Shown: one piece after another, positions 5,933-8,397 of the stretch
Position numbering within the stretch: the stretch's first letter is position 1
How the letters are laid out: every line of letters starts with the position of its first letter
NCBI GenBank assembly: GCA_030830245.1
Contig: JAURNJ010000293.1
Span: forward strand, 1-8,397
Length of the DNA: 8,397 bases
Direction: 5' to 3'
Origin: Novosphingobium sp.
Lineage (GTDB): Bacteria > Pseudomonadota > Alphaproteobacteria > Sphingomonadales > Sphingomonadaceae
Program-made: the position numbers and the translations under genes
Notes under the pieces: generated by a model
The model's database searches: none
The model's input: only the letters and a program-made list of their open reading frames with translations
What the model was told of the DNA's origin: nothing

Positions 5933-5937
5933 ACGCC

Positions 5938-6876
5938 GTGGCTGCTCCCCTCACGCAGAACAGCGCCAGTGGCGCAGACCAATCAACAAGTGAGCAACCG
6001 GCTTTTCCGGAATGGTTCGTCGAAGCGCGCGCCCTTGCGGGCGGTCGCTACGGTTCGATTGAACATGACGGATGCACAATCGCCTACCAGACATGGGGCA
6101 AGGCCGGATTGGAGCCGATGCTCATGCTGCACGGCGCGGGCGCCAGCTCGGAATGGTGGGAGGCGACGGCTATATTGCTGGCGGACCGGTTCCACATCGT
6201 CGCGCCCAGTTTCGCCGGGGTCGGGCGCTCGCAGTGGCGAGAAGCCTATACGATCGAACAATGCGTTGCAGAGGCGATGGACTGTGCCAGGGCCGAAGGA
6301 GTGGTCAGCGCGGATGTCCGTCCGATTTGCGTGGCTCACAGCTTCGGGAGCGAAGTCGGGGTGCGGCTCGCGATCGATCCCGGCGAGGTCATATCGCAAT
6401 TGATCATGGTCGATAGCCTGATCGGACTTTACGGTTCATCGGGAGCGAATTTCCCGCTGCGCGAGCGACAGTTCTATGCCTCGGCCAGCGATGCCGTGCA
6501 GCGCTATGCCACCGTGCCGCGCGACGATTTCGGCCCGTCGTTCCTGCGAGCCCATGTCGCGCGCCAGTCCCTCGAAAGCGTGACCTTGCCGTCGGGAGAT
6601 GCAGCCTGGACCTGGCGGGCCGATCCCAATGTCATGGCCAAGCTCGCCCACGAGACGGTCTTCGATCGTATCGGTGACGCGCTTTGCTCCGTCGATTTCA
6701 TCTTCGGCGGGCTTTCGAGCATGAATTCAGCGGAACTGCGCCAGCGACAGGCGGAAGTGCTGAAGCGCGAGGCAGTGTTCCTGGGAATCGACGATGCCGG
6801 CCATCACATCCCCTTGGACCGACCCGCAGAGTTGGCGGACGCGATCCGCAAGCTCGTCGCCCTCCGCCAGACCTGA
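5938..6876 (+). CDS. Alpha/beta hydrolase
   Basis: This alpha/beta-hydrolase fold protein has 312 residues from a GTG start. HGAGASSEWW (65-74) gives the oxyanion-hole turn, and APSFAGVGRSQW (89-100) matches the family's DxxGxGxS region. CVAHSFGSEVG (131-141) is the nucleophile elbow with Ser135, and DDAGHHIPLDRPAEL (285-299) carries the catalytic His (289 or 290). The usual acid after strand 7 is absent (FGGLSSMNS, 256-264). Asp159 in IMVDSLIG, after strand 6, is the best candidate acid, as in some dehalogenases and esterases. Known relatives hydrolyse esters, lactones and C-C bonds of ring-cleavage products; which one applies is unknown. GTG at 5938 is chosen because it lies 5 bp after the VOC stop with AGAAG upstream, suggesting translational coupling. 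An in-frame ATG at 5851 would overlap the VOC gene by 82 bp and add an Arg-rich, unhydrolase-like leader. Confidence 0.85.
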   Translation: MAAPLTQNSASGADQSTSEQPAFPEWFVEARALAGGRYGSIEHDGCTIAYQTWGKAGLEPMLMLHGAGASSEWWEATAILLADRFHIVAPSFAGVGRSQWREAYTIEQCVAEAMDCARAEGVVSADVRPICVAHSFGSEVGVRLAIDPGEVISQLIMVDSLIGLYGSSGANFPLRERQFYASASDAVQRYATVPRDDFGPSFLRAHVARQSLESVTLPSGDAAWTWRADPNVMAKLAHETVFDRIGDALCSVDFIFGGLSSMNSAELRQRQAEVLKREAVFLGIDDAGHHIPLDRPAELADAIRKLVALRQT

Positions 6877-6937
6877 CTCGAGGCAGTCGCTGATCGGCTG
6901 CTCTTGGCGCAAATCCCGTTGATGATATGGAACCTGC

Positions 6938-8397
6938 ATGACCGACAGGAGCGCGATTCAGGCCACAGCACCGGAAAGCAGGCAAAGCGTCCGAGACCCC
7001 TACATCGATGAAATCATAGGGCCCGGCAAACTCTACGAAACGGAGACCGTGCTGGTTTCAGGTGTCGCGCACGAGGTATTCCGGGGCGCGCCTCGCACCC
7101 TCGCCGACATTTACCAGGTCGCGGAAGCGCTTGGCGACAGGACCATGATCGTCAATGCCGATCAGGTCTTCAGCTATGGCGAGATTTTCTCGCGCGCCGC
7201 GCATCTTTCGAAACGATTGAAGCAGGAGTTTGGCACCCGGCGCGGGACAATCGTGGCAATCGCCATGGCTAACAGCGTCGAATGGGTCGTCGCCCTGATC
7301 GCGATCACCGCTGCGGGAGGCACGGCAGCGCTCGTAAACAGCCGGGGTTCGGCCGAGGAAATCGTCCATGCCATTTCGTCGGTCGGCTGCGACCTCGCGA
7401 TCCTCGACGATGAGCGCACCGCCATGATCGAGGGCGCGAATTCTGACGGCGGCTGGGCGAAGCTAGTGCTTAGCCCAGACAAACCGCAAACACGCAGCAA
7501 ACCGCCTCGCAAGCTGCATTGCGAACCAGTGCAGCCCATAGACGGCGCGGTCATTCTCTACACTTCGGGAACCACGGGCCGCCCCAAGGGCGCGCTGCTC
7601 AGCCATGGCGCGCTGGCCCATGCCGTTACACTCAGCAAGGTCATGGGCACCCTGCAAGACCTGATCTACGAACGGGAAAGCGGGAACAGGGTGCCTGCCG
7701 ACCGCAGTTCCATGGCAGGACCGGCAATGGTGCTGACGCCTATGTTCCACCTGACAGGAATGCTGCCGGTGGTGCGCGGGATGAGCCTTGGCGCCACGAT
7801 CCACATCATGGGCAAATGGAATGTCGATACCGCCTTCGACATGATCGAAACCTCGGGCCTTTCACGCATCGCCTTTGTTCCGACCATGCTGTTCGACATG
7901 GTCCAGTCGCCGCGCGCGACACCGGAGAACCTCGCTGCCCTTCGCCATCTTGCCTATGGCGGCGGTCCGCTCAACATGGAACTGGTCGAGGAAATCCGCC
8001 GGCGGATGCCTGCAAGCGTCATTACCAACACCTACGGGCAGACCGAGAATACGGGCTGGGCCTGCTCGTTAAGCGGCAAGGCCTATCTCGACAATCCGCA
8101 GTCTTGCGGCTGGGCCTGTCCCACGGTTGATGTCGAGGTGAGGCGCGAGGATGGCAGCAGGACCGACATCGACGAGCCGGGAGAGCTCTGGGTACGCAGT
8201 GCCGCGGTCATGTCCGGCTATGTCGGCGATCCCGAAGCCACGAGGGAAACGCTCGACGCGCAAGGCTGGTGCGCGACTGGCGATATCGGCAAGCAGGATG
8301 CGCGGGGACTTTTCACCATTCTGGACCGCAAGAAGGACATGGTGATTTCTGGCGGCGAAAACATCTATTGCGCCGAGGTGGAGCGGGTGCTGTTCGA
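6938..8397 (+). CDS. Acyl-CoA synthetase (class I adenylate-forming), C-terminus beyond window
   Basis: The frame is open from an ATG at 6938 to the right edge, giving 486 of an expected 510-560 residues. ANL-superfamily motifs appear in order: the phosphate loop YTSGTTGRPKG (208-218), MFHLTG (269-274), TNTYGQTENTG (363-373; motif A5), WCATGDIG (444-451; motif A7) and ILDRKKDMVISGGENIYCAEVE (461-482; motif A8 with the hinge). The C-terminal motif A10 lysine needed for adenylation lies past the edge, so completeness cannot be judged. The protein should activate a carboxylic acid with ATP to an acyl-AMP and then an acyl-CoA; acyl chain or ring specificity is not readable. No in-frame start exists upstream before a stop at 6923. 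The ribosome binding site is weak (ATGGA). It is the last visible operon gene, 61 bp after the hydrolase, and is the logical source of CoA thioesters for the crotonase at 2195. Confidence 0.93.
   Translation, partial: MTDRSAIQATAPESRQSVRDPYIDEIIGPGKLYETETVLVSGVAHEVFRGAPRTLADIYQVAEALGDRTMIVNADQVFSYGEIFSRAAHLSKRLKQEFGTRRGTIVAIAMANSVEWVVALIAITAAGGTAALVNSRGSAEEIVHAISSVGCDLAILDDERTAMIEGANSDGGWAKLVLSPDKPQTRSKPPRKLHCEPVQPIDGAVILYTSGTTGRPKGALLSHGALAHAVTLSKVMGTLQDLIYERESGNRVPADRSSMAGPAMVLTPMFHLTGMLPVVRGMSLGATIHIMGKWNVDTAFDMIETSGLSRIAFVPTMLFDMVQSPRATPENLAALRHLAYGGGPLNMELVEEIRRRMPASVITNTYGQTENTGWACSLSGKAYLDNPQSCGWACPTVDVEVRREDGSRTDIDEPGELWVRSAAVMSGYVGDPEATRETLDAQGWCATGDIGKQDARGLFTILDRKKDMVISGGENIYCAEVERVLF

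Noticed and set aside
5851..5937. In-frame ATG upstream of the alpha/beta hydrolase
   Set aside because: It would overlap the VOC coding sequence by 82 bp and add an Arg-rich leader unlike hydrolase N-termini. GTG at 5938 fits the gene spacing better.
7519..8130. A 203-codon plus-strand frame inside the acyl-CoA synthetase gene
   Set aside because: The true frame carries all adenylation motifs across this stretch; the alternate frame has none.
1..8397. Mobile element, CRISPR array, tRNA or rRNA
   Set aside because: I saw no transposase motifs, regularly spaced repeats, tRNA-like cloverleaf or rRNA segments; genes cover nearly the whole window.

Overview
The window looks like chromosomal or accessory catabolic DNA from a GC-rich alphaproteobacterium. 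The protein style (amidohydrolase-2, LLM flavoprotein, VOC, alpha/beta hydrolase and CoA-ligase genes packed together) resembles sphingomonads such as Novosphingobium, Sphingobium or Erythrobacter relatives. That assignment is inference from gene content and codon use; no rRNA or other marker gene is present. I see no mobile element, tRNA, rRNA or CRISPR array.

Layout. (1) 1-922, minus strand: 5' part of an MFS organic-anion transporter (ACS/ExuT type) that runs off the left edge. (2) 991-2115, plus strand: a YeiH/PSE-type putative sulfate exporter family membrane protein, divergent from the MFS gene across 68 bp. (3) 2195-3016, minus strand: a crotonase (enoyl-CoA hydratase/isomerase) convergent with the YeiH gene; a hairpin with a T-rich tail lies between them. 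(4) 3017-3227: a 211-bp divergent intergenic region unusually rich in inverted repeats, including a perfect 12-bp dyad. (5) 3228-8397, plus strand: five tightly spaced co-directional genes, namely amidohydrolase-2 family metalloenzyme, LLM-class flavin/F420 oxidoreductase, VOC-fold protein, alpha/beta hydrolase, and an acyl-CoA synthetase cut off by the right edge. Gaps between them are 89, 42, 5 and 61 bp, so they probably form one operon.

Together the genes read as an uncharacterised catabolic module. A carboxylate may be taken up by the MFS carrier. Oxidation (LLM), hydrolysis or decarboxylation (amidohydrolase, alpha/beta hydrolase), possible isomerisation or binding (VOC), CoA activation (ligase) and beta-oxidation-like processing (crotonase) could follow. 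The substrate cannot be named from sequence. The crotonase lacks one canonical catalytic Glu and the VOC protein lacks the usual metal ligands, so their textbook reactions should not be assumed. The most notable non-coding signals are the dyad-rich divergent control region (3031-3145) and a second perfect 12-bp inverted repeat between the first two operon genes (4541-4576).
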